Positions 50,164-59,088 of a DNA stretch of 64,000 nt are shown piece by piece. Source of the DNA: an uncultured Bacteroidales bacterium (GTDB taxonomy: Bacteria > Bacteroidota > Bacteroidia > Bacteroidales > Bacteroidaceae); the NCBI GenBank assembly GCA_902781515.1, contig CACZJU010000001.1:124001-188000 (forward strand). The letters are read 5' to 3'. Position 1 is the stretch's first letter. Every line of letters starts with the position of its first letter. The position numbers and the translations under genes were made by a program. The notes below the pieces were generated by a model. That model made no database searches and was not told where the DNA came from. It saw only the letters and a list, made by a program, of their open reading frames with translations.

Positions 50164-51350
50164 TGCAATTGCCTTCGGACTTCATTGCTTTGATGCGGGA
50201 GCAACTGGGTGTGGAACAGGCTGAGGCTCTGTTCGAGGGACTTCAGCAAGAACCCACGGTTGCAGTTCGCTTTAATCCCCTGAAGACAGTTGCTCTGACC
50301 TTGAATCGCGAGGCTTTGGGAGACCCTGTACCTTGGTGCCCCGATGCTTACTATCTCGACGGACGTAGGGCTTTCACCTTTGATCCTCTATTTCATGCCG
50401 GAGCCTATTATGTACAGGATGCCTCGTCAATGTATCTCGCCCAGATACTGCGTAAGCATCTCCCCCTAAAGGGGGTTAGGGGGGTCTTGGATCTATGTGC
50501 AGCTCCAGGGGGTAAGAGTACGCTACTGGCAAGCCTTTTGCCAGAAGACGCTACACTTATTAGCAACGAGCCCATCCGTAAGCGTGCCCAGGTCTTAGCG
50601 GAGAATATGCAGAAATGGGGACGTCCCAACTGCTTTGTTACACAAAATTATCCCGATGAATTCGGTGCTTTTCCTGATTCCTTCGACCTTATACTTGCCG
50701 ATGTTCCTTGTTCTGGTGAGGGCATGTTCCGTAAAGACCCTGTCGCCGTTTCGGAGTGGAGTCTCGACAATGTGCATCAATGTGTAGCACGTCAGCGTGA
50801 TATACTCCGTAGCATCGTGCCCTGTTTGCGGTCGGATGGACTGCTTGTATATTCCACCTGCACCTTCAACCACTACGAGGATGAGGAGCAAGTCCGTTGG
50901 CTCCAGCAAGAATACGGCTTCCAACTTTTAGAAGAGCGTCATTTCTTCCCAGGTCGCGACCGAGGTGAGGGCCTCTATATCGCCGCCCTGCGGCGCACAG
51001 AAGATGCAACCCCCATCACGACCATCCCCGAGGGGAAGGAGTTTGTGAAGAGGCTGAAGACGCTCAACGTCATTGCTGACGTCTCCAATTTCAATTATCA
51101 GCTCTCCCCCTCGGGGGAGCAGGGAGAGGGGTTCCAATTGGAGTTATCCTATTCCGATTCAATCGCCTACTTACGTCGTGAAGCCCTTCACATCGCAGCT
51201 CCACGCGGAATAGTATGTGTTACTTATCGCGGCCTGCCCCTCGGTTTGGCAAAGAGTGTCGGCAACCGTCTCAACAACCTCTATCCGCAGGAATGGCGCA
51301 TCCGCACCACCTACTCTCCCTCCGAGCCCCTTCCAAACTTCTTCCTGTAA
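50163..51350 (+). CDS. rsmF: rRNA cytosine-5 methyltransferase (RsmF/NOL1-NOP2-Sun type)
   Basis: A 395-residue SAM-dependent enzyme. VLDLCAAPGGKST (from residue 108) binds SAM. DVPCSGEGMFRKDP and VYSTCTF carry the two catalytic cysteines. A C-terminal RsmF-like domain follows. Two segments look foreign: PLKGVRG just before the SAM motif and LSPSGEQGEGF near residue 320, both encoded by G/C palindromic words like the element in the phosphopantetheinyl transferase gene. The start at 50163 is the first ATG; it sits in the 7-bp array. Confidence 0.9.
   Translation: MQLPSDFIALMREQLGVEQAEALFEGLQQEPTVAVRFNPLKTVALTLNREALGDPVPWCPDAYYLDGRRAFTFDPLFHAGAYYVQDASSMYLAQILRKHLPLKGVRGVLDLCAAPGGKSTLLASLLPEDATLISNEPIRKRAQVLAENMQKWGRPNCFVTQNYPDEFGAFPDSFDLILADVPCSGEGMFRKDPVAVSEWSLDNVHQCVARQRDILRSIVPCLRSDGLLVYSTCTFNHYEDEEQVRWLQQEYGFQLLEERHFFPGRDRGEGLYIAALRRTEDATPITTIPEGKEFVKRLKTLNVIADVSNFNYQLSPSGEQGEGFQLELSYSDSIAYLRREALHIAAPRGIVCVTYRGLPLGLAKSVGNRLNNLYPQEWRIRTTYSPSEPLPNFFL
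50460..50492. repeat. Palindromic element 1 inside rsmF
   Basis: CCCCCTAAAGGGGG (from 50463) followed by a run of G's; it encodes PLKGVRG in frame next to the SAM-binding motif. Confidence 0.5.
51104..51140. repeat. Palindromic element 2 inside rsmF
   Basis: TCTCCCCCTCGGGGGAGCAG then GGAGAGGGG; it encodes the in-frame LSPSGEQGEG. CTCTCCCCC and GGGGGAG pair around CT. Confidence 0.55.
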
Positions 51351-51364
51351 CACCCCGCTTCAAG

Positions 51365-51530
51365 CATTAGTAATGCATGGCACGAAACATTAGTAATGCG
51401 TGGCACGAAGCATTACTAATCTTCCGGCGGAAGACCTATAGTCTTTTTTCAAAACATCTATAGTGTGTTTAGCTATTCAATATAGTGACCTCGGCTACTC
51501 ACTATAGTAACTTCAGCAATTCACTATAGA
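51365..51530. repeat. Compound array: 23-bp TTAsTAA units then 22-bp CTATAGT units
   Basis: CATTAGTAATG or CATTACTAAT starts at 51365, 51388 and 51411 (23 bp). CTATAGT or a one-base variant then starts at 51436, 51458, 51480, 51502 and 51524 (22 bp). Both cores are palindromic or nearly so. The gap 51351-51929 holds this array, the terminator and the promoter listed next, and a leader with no convincing gene. Confidence 0.85.
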
Positions 51531-51541
51531 GACTTCTGCAT

Positions 51542-51566
51542 TGCCCCGAAACATTTTGGGGCTTTT
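51542..51566 (+). terminator. Probable terminator after rsmF
   Basis: GCCCCGAAA (51543-51551) pairs with TTTTGGGGC (51554-51562, one wobble), followed by TTTT. Confidence 0.7.
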
Positions 51567-51648
51567 GTTTTGACCGTATTAAATAAATATGTAAATTTGA
51601 CCTTGTCAAGGTCGAAGATAGGTTGCACCTCAAAAATGCTCAATTTAA

Positions 51649-51680
51649 TTTGGTATTTTATTCGATTTGCACTATCTTTG
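51649..51680 (+). promoter_or_regulatory. Promoter of the envelope operon
   Basis: TTTG at 51649-51652 and TATCTTTG at 51673-51680 with a 20-bp spacer. It predicts an unusually long leader of about 240 nt before the GTG at 51930. Confidence 0.75.
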
Positions 51681-51929
51681 TGGCGTGCTTCGGTGGAGGC
51701 GCATCTTTTTATTTGCTCCATTTTCTACTCGAGCCGCTACCTCGAAAGGGATTAATTGAGCAATGCATAATAATCATTGAAGTTCTGCTTGTGTAGACTT
51801 CTCTATAGATTATTAGGAGTTGTAGTTGGCATGAGAGGAGATATGGTAGGTCTGCGCATTCTTTATGTACTGGAGATAGTGCTGTCTGTCAAAATAAATA
51901 TTATGTGATGTTAATTAAATGCTATTAAA

Positions 51930-53750
51930 GTGATTAAAGAAACAAAAGGAGTATTCCTACATAAAGTAAATTGGGTAATTCTACTACTCATAGTTCCTAT
52001 TTTATCCAATGCACAAAATCCTGACGATATTAGAAATAATATATCTGAATATATTTATGGTGATGGTGTTGGGACAACACTTGCCATTGCAGATGATGCA
52101 GCTTTAGTTGATTTATTACGAAAGATTTCAGTTACTGTAAAAGGTGATTTTATATCTAGGGAAAAAGAATCAACAACTGGGAAGGATTTTAATTTTGAAA
52201 GCAGCTATGAAAGTATTATAAAAACATATACAAATGCGACAATAACAAATACGGAGCGCATTATTATAAAACCTGAGCCAAATGCCCATGTCCTTCGCTA
52301 CGTGAAACGCGCAGAGATAGATCGCATATTTATTAGCAGGAGAAATAAAGTTTATGAATTTATTGAGATTGCAGATGTTGCCTTGTCAAAACAGCAAATA
52401 GACGATGCACTTAGATACTATTACTGGGCATATTCTCTTGTAAAAAGCCTTAGGTATCCCAATGAAGCAAAAATGGAAGTTGATGGAAAGGAAAGGCTTT
52501 TGATAACATGGTTACCAACTAAACTTGAAGAAATCTTTCGTGACATATCAATCAATGCAAAAAAGACAGGACAAGACACATATGAGATTTCTGCTAGGTA
52601 TTGCGGTAAGCCAATAAGAAGTATGGATTACAGTTATTTTAATGGACGTGATAATAGTGCGATTTATTCTATCAAAGACGGAATGGGTCAAATAGAAATG
52701 AACTCTGGCTTATCTGCTCAAAATGCAAATGTAAAGGTCGAGTATGAATTTTTAGGTCTTGCTATTACTGATAGAGAAGTTGAGAGCGTTTTAAAGTCAC
52801 AAGAGCCTTCTGTGTTCCGAAAGGCTTACTATTCTGTATATTTGCCAAATTCTGCCCAAATTGGGAACAATTATTATCAGGCATCTGACAATAAGATAAC
52901 GGGGAATTCGAGTTCAAAATTAACTATTACAGGTTCCAAAGATCATTTTGACAAACTACAAAAAATAAACTCATCAATTGCATCCAATCAGAGTGCTAAT
53001 GTTCGCCATTTGTTTACTAACGAAGGATGGCAAGATTTCTCAAAAATATTATCATACGGTAGAATCCAGACAACAACTAATCAAAAGGTCGACTTTTTTC
53101 AAGAAGGAAACGAAACAATATGCAGAGGTCTGTCTTGTATATTCAAATTTACTAACAATAGAACTTTCAACGAACAACTAAGTTTTACATTCGATAAAAA
53201 TGGTAAAATTTCACATGTAGCCCTGGGACTTGGTAAGCAGATTGCAGAAGAAGAGATTTTATCTCATGAAGCATGGAGTGAATTTTCTAGAAAGAAAATA
53301 GTGTCTTTCTTAGAAGATTACAGGACTGCTTATGCTACTAAAGACATTAATTTTATGGAGCGTGTCTTCGATGACAATGCCGTCATAATTGTAGGTCGCA
53401 AATTACAATCAGCACCTCAAATGACAGACGGGAAGTATTTACAAAATGAGTATGTCAAATTGACTAGATTTTCAAAAGAAGAATTTATCAAACATTTGCG
53501 CTCATCATTTCAAAATAAATCTTATATCAATCTACACTTCTCTAATTGCGAAGTCATTCAGCTAAAAAAGGGGGTAGAGAGGTATGGAATACAGGTAAAA
53601 CAAGATTATTACAGCAGTAACTATGGCGATACTGGTTATCTATACCTATTGGTTGATTTGGAAGATCCTAAAAATCCAATTATTCATGTTCGCACATGGC
53701 AGGAAAACCCAGATCCTAATTTCGGTGTGATTGGACCAGGGCATTTTTGA
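51930..53750 (+). CDS. Secreted LPP20/NTF2-like protein of the envelope operon
   Basis: A 606-residue exported protein starting at GTG, with a signal peptide ending LSNAQ. Residues about 35-160 resemble the LPP20 lipoprotein fold (DDAALVDLLRKISVTV, then a long alpha/beta stretch) but without a lipobox. The middle is strand-rich and unrecognised. Residues about 455-590 look like an NTF2/SnoaL-type domain (FLEDYRTAYATKDINFMERVFDDNAVIIVG). Function unknown. First of five genes with tiny gaps or overlaps. Codons are much richer in A/T than in rsmF upstream, which hints at transfer. Confidence 0.65.
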   Translation: MIKETKGVFLHKVNWVILLLIVPILSNAQNPDDIRNNISEYIYGDGVGTTLAIADDAALVDLLRKISVTVKGDFISREKESTTGKDFNFESSYESIIKTYTNATITNTERIIIKPEPNAHVLRYVKRAEIDRIFISRRNKVYEFIEIADVALSKQQIDDALRYYYWAYSLVKSLRYPNEAKMEVDGKERLLITWLPTKLEEIFRDISINAKKTGQDTYEISARYCGKPIRSMDYSYFNGRDNSAIYSIKDGMGQIEMNSGLSAQNANVKVEYEFLGLAITDREVESVLKSQEPSVFRKAYYSVYLPNSAQIGNNYYQASDNKITGNSSSKLTITGSKDHFDKLQKINSSIASNQSANVRHLFTNEGWQDFSKILSYGRIQTTTNQKVDFFQEGNETICRGLSCIFKFTNNRTFNEQLSFTFDKNGKISHVALGLGKQIAEEEILSHEAWSEFSRKKIVSFLEDYRTAYATKDINFMERVFDDNAVIIVGRKLQSAPQMTDGKYLQNEYVKLTRFSKEEFIKHLRSSFQNKSYINLHFSNCEVIQLKKGVERYGIQVKQDYYSSNYGDTGYLYLLVDLEDPKNPIIHVRTWQENPDPNFGVIGPGHF

Positions 53751-53770
53751 TAATTAATTTAATTTATAAA

Positions 53771-55168
53771 ATGAAGCAGTTGTTTTTTATTTGTACTATT
53801 TTATTATTGTGTTTGCATGTAAATGCCCAAGAGTTTTCGATTAATAACATTAAGAAATTATCGACAGACATGGATGCAAGGGTTAATTTTGCCCGTAAAG
53901 ATCAAAATGGAAAAACATGTGCCATAATAAAGATTGTTACACCACTTACAGGATTCTCCTTTGATACTGGTACCCTATCGGTGCAATATGTTGTTGAGAA
54001 AACAGGTGAGATTTGGGTCTATGTTCAACCCGGTGTAAAAAAGATAACTATCGCACACCAAACTTTGGGTGTTGTACGAGAATGGGATATTCCAATAAAG
54101 ATAGAAGAAGCATGCTCTTATGCTCTCACCCTCAATGCTCCTACCGAGTCAGGCCCTGCGCCTAAAATTGAAAATCCTCAGAGGTTACAACTTTATAAAT
54201 TGAGACGTAATGAAATTCTACAAATAGGTGAATGCATGCTTGCATTTAAATCAGATGGCGCACATTTCGTTTGCCTAACTTCTGATACATTATTAAAAAA
54301 AGATTATCTTATTTTTGATGGTGCTAAGAGGGTTGTTGCAGATGAAATAGGAACAGGCTATCTTGATCCTTGTGATTATGATAAGAGCATTTTCTGCTAT
54401 AAAGATGACGGTCAATGGACGTTCTTTATCGAAGGTAAAACATATAGTGGATATTATGGAAAATGGGCTTCAACAAGTGGGGGTTGGGAAAGTTACAACA
54501 TGTCCTGGTCCCAAAAAGAGATTTATGATGTCTATAATGAATCAGCAAAAAAATGGGAGTCATATTATCGCGGGAATCCGTATACAAGTAAATACAGTAC
54601 TTATACTTCTGACTGGTATAACGATAAATTCAAAAGTGATACCGTGGTTAGCATAAATAAGAATTATAAGGTATTCTCTACAGAGTTCGGTACTATTACG
54701 TATAATGGGGTAAAACGTCGAATTATATCAAATCAAGCTTTTAATTCTGATTGGAGACAAAGTATATGTATTTTAGAAGATGGACGATGTTATGTAGGCT
54801 ATTTCCAAAAGAATAAAGATCCAAGGAGATTTATATTTGAAAAGAATGGTGCAAAAGAGTTACATAAAGGCGAATTTATAAATTTTAGGACAAACGAAAT
54901 TGAAAGCAGTAATGAAGATTATGGAATTTTTACACAATCTGTATATTCGATTAAATCTAGCTATATGAAGAAGCAACTTCGTGTTCTTCAAGACGCAACT
55001 GGCCGACACACGTTGGAAACGTGCGCATTATACAATTATGTTTTAGTTGATAATAAAGAATATGGATCAGAAAGTGCTATTTTTATAAGATATGATGAGC
55101 AACAAAACGAATTCCAATGGATAGCATTAGAAGGAAAAGAATTAGTTTTATATAGATATCGGCTATGA
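53771..55168 (+). CDS. Secreted protein with PEGA-like N-terminal domain
   Basis: A 465-residue exported protein; the ATG at 53771 gives a signal peptide ending VNAQ. Residues about 30-125 (DARVNFARKDQNGKTCAIIKIVT, GEIWVYVQPGVKKITIAH) form the N-terminal domain found in front of PEGA and formylglycine-type modules in Bacteroidota secreted proteins. The rest, with repeated Tyr/Trp-rich strands (YGKWASTSGGWESYNMSW), is unrecognised and may be a repeat-built surface domain. It overlaps the next gene by ATGA. Confidence 0.65.
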   Translation: MKQLFFICTILLLCLHVNAQEFSINNIKKLSTDMDARVNFARKDQNGKTCAIIKIVTPLTGFSFDTGTLSVQYVVEKTGEIWVYVQPGVKKITIAHQTLGVVREWDIPIKIEEACSYALTLNAPTESGPAPKIENPQRLQLYKLRRNEILQIGECMLAFKSDGAHFVCLTSDTLLKKDYLIFDGAKRVVADEIGTGYLDPCDYDKSIFCYKDDGQWTFFIEGKTYSGYYGKWASTSGGWESYNMSWSQKEIYDVYNESAKKWESYYRGNPYTSKYSTYTSDWYNDKFKSDTVVSINKNYKVFSTEFGTITYNGVKRRIISNQAFNSDWRQSICILEDGRCYVGYFQKNKDPRRFIFEKNGAKELHKGEFINFRTNEIESSNEDYGIFTQSVYSIKSSYMKKQLRVLQDATGRHTLETCALYNYVLVDNKEYGSESAIFIRYDEQQNEFQWIALEGKELVLYRYRL

Positions 55169-55833
55169 TTGGTTTGTTTATGATTGCTGTAATGTCTACA
55201 TCATATTTTGACTCTTATCCAGAAGAATCAAAATATGCAGTAGACTTCGTGACTGAACATAAAATCGAAATTAAAAGTATAAGAAAGCATCTATCCTCAG
55301 AAGACTCCAGACTGGCAATGTGTATAGTAGCCCCAGAGGTTAGTCAATATTCTCAAATGTCAGATGCAGCAGAAACCTTTGCGCTATATTCGTTATATGT
55401 ACAAGGAAAAGTGTTGGATTTCAGCATTGGAGCATTTCAGATGAAGCCATCTTTCGCAATTACTATTGAGGAAGAGATTGCAAGATGTGATTATTTAAAG
55501 CAATATAGGGCACTAATAATACAAGAGAAATCCGATAGGGCTGTTAGATATGAAAGAGTGGAAAGACTATCCTCCTTACGATGGCAGCTTATCTATCTAT
55601 GCGCATTCATAGAAATAGCCCGAAAAAAAACTTCTAACTTATCATTTAAAACAGCAGAAGAAAAACTTAAATATTGGGCAACCTTATACAATGCCGGCTT
55701 GCATGCGAGTGAAAACAAAATATACGGTTTGTATGATATTGATGGATTTCCCAAATTATCTTCAAAATGCTTTAATTATGCTGATGTATGTATGGAATTC
55801 TACAGGAATAGAAAATATTGTCCTTATTTTTAA
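55165..55833 (+). CDS. Predicted lysozyme-like (lytic transglycosylase-type) protein
   Basis: A 222-residue protein with a short hydrophobic N-terminus. PEVSQYSQ (Glu58) followed by DFSIGAFQMKPS (from residue 85) resembles the catalytic Glu and the G-x-FQM-x-P motif of lysozyme-fold transglycosylases; YWATLYNAGLH later in the chain supports this. The expected role is cleavage of peptidoglycan glycan strands. The signal peptide is weak. It lies next to an L,D-transpeptidase gene, which fits a cell-wall role. Confidence 0.55.
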   Translation: MIGLFMIAVMSTSYFDSYPEESKYAVDFVTEHKIEIKSIRKHLSSEDSRLAMCIVAPEVSQYSQMSDAAETFALYSLYVQGKVLDFSIGAFQMKPSFAITIEEEIARCDYLKQYRALIIQEKSDRAVRYERVERLSSLRWQLIYLCAFIEIARKKTSNLSFKTAEEKLKYWATLYNAGLHASENKIYGLYDIDGFPKLSSKCFNYADVCMEFYRNRKYCPYF

Positions 55834-55842
55834 TCAAAATCT

Positions 55843-56322
55843 ATGTCTAAATTATTTGCAATTGGATTGATATTCTTGCTTAGTGGATTGTCATCATCAA
55901 TTCATTCCCAAAATAAAATTGTTATTTCAAAACAAAAATTTTTACTTTTCGTTGTCAATGAGAACAATGATACACTTTTTTCCGCTCCTATAGGGGTCGG
56001 TTCTAATTATGGCAATAAACAAAGAAGAGGTGATCGCAGGACACCTGAAGGAACGTTTAAAATAGTCAAAATACATGACTCTTCTAATTGGACTCATGAT
56101 TTTAAAGATGGTTATGGAGAAAGAAAAGGTGCTTATGGACCATTCTTTTTTAGATTAAAGACCCCTCGTTTTTCTGGTATTGGCATTCATGGCACATGCT
56201 TTCCAGAACAAATAGGAACAAGATGTAGTGAAGGTTGTATAAGGATGAATAATTTTGACTTAGAGGATTTGAGAGGATATGTCTATATTGGCATGAAATG
56301 TATTGTTGAAAAAGATATATAA
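55843..56322 (+). CDS. L,D-transpeptidase (YkuD family)
   Basis: A 159-residue exported enzyme; signal peptide ending HSQ. The YkuD motif is complete: His116 in IHGT, Ser129, Gly131, Cys132 (nucleophile) and Arg134 in SEGCIRM. The RRTPEGTFKI strand is also typical. It forms 3-3 crosslinks in peptidoglycan or anchors proteins to it. It is a minimal single-domain form. Gaps of 9 and 10 bp to its neighbours show it belongs to the operon. Confidence 0.88.
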   Translation: MSKLFAIGLIFLLSGLSSSIHSQNKIVISKQKFLLFVVNENNDTLFSAPIGVGSNYGNKQRRGDRRTPEGTFKIVKIHDSSNWTHDFKDGYGERKGAYGPFFFRLKTPRFSGIGIHGTCFPEQIGTRCSEGCIRMNNFDLEDLRGYVYIGMKCIVEKDI

Positions 56323-56332
56323 TCCTAATTGA

Positions 56333-57565
56333 ATGGCTTTAAATTACATTTGGATAGGTTTGTTTTTCATCGGGGCAATTGTTGGTGTCTCACGAATGCT
56401 GTTTTGGGGTGATTCAGAGGCATTACCAGCTATGATGGATTCTACATTTGAGATGTCAAAGATGGGATTTGAGATGACCTTGGGCCTTACGGGTACATTA
56501 ACATTGTGGATGGGAATATTAAAAATCGGTGAAGATAGCGGACTTGTAAAACGTCTATCTCAGTTTCTAAGTCCGATTTTATCAAAGTTGTTTCCAGATG
56601 TTCCTAAAGATCATCCGGCTTTAGGGAGCATTTTTATGAATGTGTCAGCGAATATGTTAGGATTAGATAATGCAGCTACACCTTGTGGCTTAAAGGCCAT
56701 GAAAGAATTACAGGAGATAAACCCTGTCAAAGATACTGCTAGCAATCCTATGATTATGTTTTTAGTGTTAAATACTTCTGGATTAACAATCATTCCGGTT
56801 AGTATTATGGCATATAGGGCTAAAGCTGGGGCAACAGATCCCACTGACGTTTTTATTCCTCTTTTGCTTACAACAATGTGCTCTACTTTGGTAGGATTGT
56901 TAATTGTTTCAATTTATCAAAGAATAAATCTTTTTAAAAGGGCTTTTCTGCTGCTTTTCATCATAGTAGGAACACTTGTGTGTTCTTTGTTTTGGATTAT
57001 TGATGGAATGGATAACACCCAGATTCAGCACTTATGCCGAGTACTAACGAGTTGTTTAATTATTGGAGCTATATTGTTATTTATTGGAAGCGGATGTTAT
57101 AAAAGACTAAATGTTTACGATTCTTTTATATCAGGAGCAAAAGATGGATTTAATGTTGCAGTTAGCCTAATTCCATATTGCGTAGCGATTCTTGCAGCTA
57201 TTGGTGTTTTTAAAGCATCTGGAGCACTTGGACTAATTCAATATGGTATGTCTGTTGCTGTTGAGAGTTTGGGTTTGAATAGTGATTTTGTAGGAGCTAT
57301 CCCTGTAGCTTTAATGAAGCCACTAAATGGAAGTGGTGCTCGTGGAATGATGATAGAAGCAATGGCATCTTATGGTCCTGATTCTTTTGTTGGACATCTA
57401 GCTGGGGTTTTGCAAGGTTGTACTGATACCACATTCTACATCCTTGCTATCTATTTTGGCAGTGTGGGAATCAAGAGATATAGGTATTCCGTTACCTGTG
57501 GTCTTATGGCAGATATCACAGGAATGATAGCAGCAGTGTTTATTAGCTATTTCTTTTGGGGTTAA
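56333..57565 (+). CDS. SpmA-SpmB fusion membrane protein (nucleoside-recognition family)
   Basis: A 410-residue polytopic membrane protein with two halves. The first (residues about 1-190) has GLDNAATPCGLKAMKELQ, typical of SpmA; the second (about 215-410) has KDGFNVAVSLIPYCVAILAAIGV and MKPLNGSGARGMM, typical of SpmB. In Bacillus these are spore maturation proteins tied to cell-wall dehydration; in non-spore-formers the role is unknown, with transport proposed. Here it follows two peptidoglycan-type enzymes. Confidence 0.85.
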   Translation: MALNYIWIGLFFIGAIVGVSRMLFWGDSEALPAMMDSTFEMSKMGFEMTLGLTGTLTLWMGILKIGEDSGLVKRLSQFLSPILSKLFPDVPKDHPALGSIFMNVSANMLGLDNAATPCGLKAMKELQEINPVKDTASNPMIMFLVLNTSGLTIIPVSIMAYRAKAGATDPTDVFIPLLLTTMCSTLVGLLIVSIYQRINLFKRAFLLLFIIVGTLVCSLFWIIDGMDNTQIQHLCRVLTSCLIIGAILLFIGSGCYKRLNVYDSFISGAKDGFNVAVSLIPYCVAILAAIGVFKASGALGLIQYGMSVAVESLGLNSDFVGAIPVALMKPLNGSGARGMMIEAMASYGPDSFVGHLAGVLQGCTDTTFYILAIYFGSVGIKRYRYSVTCGLMADITGMIAAVFISYFFWG

Positions 57566-57618
57566 CTGAATCTTTTTGATAAACTAAGATTTCAATACGG
57601 GCATTCATATTACTGGCG

Positions 57619-57945
57619 ATGCACCCGCAAAATCTTCAAATGGAGGAATCTGGTGGTGTACTTATGGTCTATCTCGTGATAGTTGGATTCCTCTTTATCT
57701 ATTCCCATGTGGGTCAAAAGACATGCTCAATATTTATGTTCTTAGGTAGGAACACGATGCCTTTATTCCTGTTTTCTCCAATCTTTACATTCCTATGTAA
57801 ACCTTTGGTGTCAGTTCTCCAGTTTGATTCGACAGGGCTTCTATTTCTGTTAGTCTCACTTTTGATATGTATAGCTGGAAGTCTATTAGTCGAATGGACG
57901 ATGATTCGGATTGGATTATCACAATATTTCTATTATAAACGATAA
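57619..57945 (+). pseudogene. Truncated acyltransferase (acyltransferase 3 type), C-terminal remnant
   Basis: The 108 codons encode only the last membrane helices of an O-acyltransferase (FLGRNTMPLFLFSPIFTFL, then LLVSLLICIAGSLLVEW and a short basic tail). Intact members have over 300 residues and a catalytic His near the N-terminus, absent here. No upstream fragment is recognisable. The sequence 57946-58076 holds no clear gene. Confidence 0.6.
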
Positions 57946-58083
57946 TATCGAATTCTTACAAAGGGACAACTCTGGCGATACGGATAAAATCCGCATGAAA
58001 GGGACGGGACAATCTTCGAGGAGTATTGGACCTTAATCAGTATCCCTGGTTTTTTCTTCAACACATAAGCGCTATACGACCTT

Positions 58084-59079
58084 TTACCTCAAAGAAGAGT
58101 GGAGGGAGTGCCAGGCGGGGTAGAGGGAGAGGACGCGGTCGCCCTGACGGCCGTACCATGAATAGCCTCGCTGGCGTTCTTCATCGATTTCCTCAAGGCG
58201 ATAGCGCTTGATGCCGTCGCGACCGCAGAAGAAGGGGCGATTGTCGTCGATATTGTAGAAGCGTGCCCAATGGTAACTGCCGTCGGCTTCATAGATGCGG
58301 CTGCGCTGGAGCCAGGCAACTGCTCCTTCTACAGCCTCGATGACGGCGGGGGAGGGGTTATCGAGGCTCATGAGCAGGAGGATGATTTCAACAGATTCGT
58401 GCTGACAAAGGCCGGGCAGTTCGAAAGCACGGGCACCAACGGGTTGCAGTGTCTCTTCATCGTGTTGCTGACACCATACGGTTAGCTGTCCTTGCTGGCG
58501 AATCTGACAGCGCAGGATGCAGTTGATGCCGCGATTAAAGGCTTCTTCGGCCTGCGTGCAAAGGCTGTCGGGAATGTCGGAAAGGAAAGGCTCGCGATGC
58601 TCGTAAATCTCGCGAAGGATGCGCATTGCATTCACCATAGCATTGTCGTTGAAGGTGATGCGGGCATGATAATGGTCGCGGCGAGGCCAGAACTGCGGCC
58701 AGCCCCCATTGGGATACTGCATTCGCAGCAGATACTGTATGCCTCGCAGGGCAGAGTTGAGATATGTGGTGTCCTTTGTTGCCTGATATAGACGCATGAG
58801 GAAGCGAATCTCTGTGGAAGTGGCTTTGTTGTCGATGGTGCCCTCAATGTCGGAGAGTGCTCTATCGCAATGTTCGTGGAAGAAGTCGATGTTCTTAGGC
58901 CAACCACCCGTTGTCAACTGAAAGGAGAGAACGTTGGAGGCAACCTGTCGGGCCTCTTCCGTCAGGAAATATTCTGCAGGCAGTAGTGGAGCCTGTTTTG
59001 CCCAATTCTTATAGGCCTCCTGTGCCCATGCGGTAGGACACAGCACCCATGCGAGGATTAATATGTAAACGGTTCTCAT
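58084..59079 (-). CDS. pelA: Pectate lyase, polysaccharide lyase family 10
   Basis: A 331-residue secreted enzyme that cleaves polygalacturonate by beta-elimination. The ATG at 59079 is chosen because the -7 element at 59089-59096 overlaps the longer start. A signal peptide ends TAWAQ. Core motifs: QLTTGGWPKNIDF, YPNGGWPQFWPRRDHYHARITFND and WARFYNIDDNRPFFCGRDG, which match the PL10 active-site region (Arg/Asp-rich). A GH43 gene lies 27 kb away, so no clustered pectin locus is apparent. Confidence 0.88.
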   Translation of the reverse strand: MRTVYILILAWVLCPTAWAQEAYKNWAKQAPLLPAEYFLTEEARQVASNVLSFQLTTGGWPKNIDFFHEHCDRALSDIEGTIDNKATSTEIRFLMRLYQATKDTTYLNSALRGIQYLLRMQYPNGGWPQFWPRRDHYHARITFNDNAMVNAMRILREIYEHREPFLSDIPDSLCTQAEEAFNRGINCILRCQIRQQGQLTVWCQQHDEETLQPVGARAFELPGLCQHESVEIILLLMSLDNPSPAVIEAVEGAVAWLQRSRIYEADGSYHWARFYNIDDNRPFFCGRDGIKRYRLEEIDEERQRGYSWYGRQGDRVLSLYPAWHSLHSSLR

Positions 59080-59088
59080 AACAAGATG

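Noticed and set aside
51570-51755. 61-codon frame before the envelope operon
   Set aside because: It begins upstream of the promoter at 51649-51680 and runs through it, so it would not be made from that transcript; the peptide has no recognisable feature.
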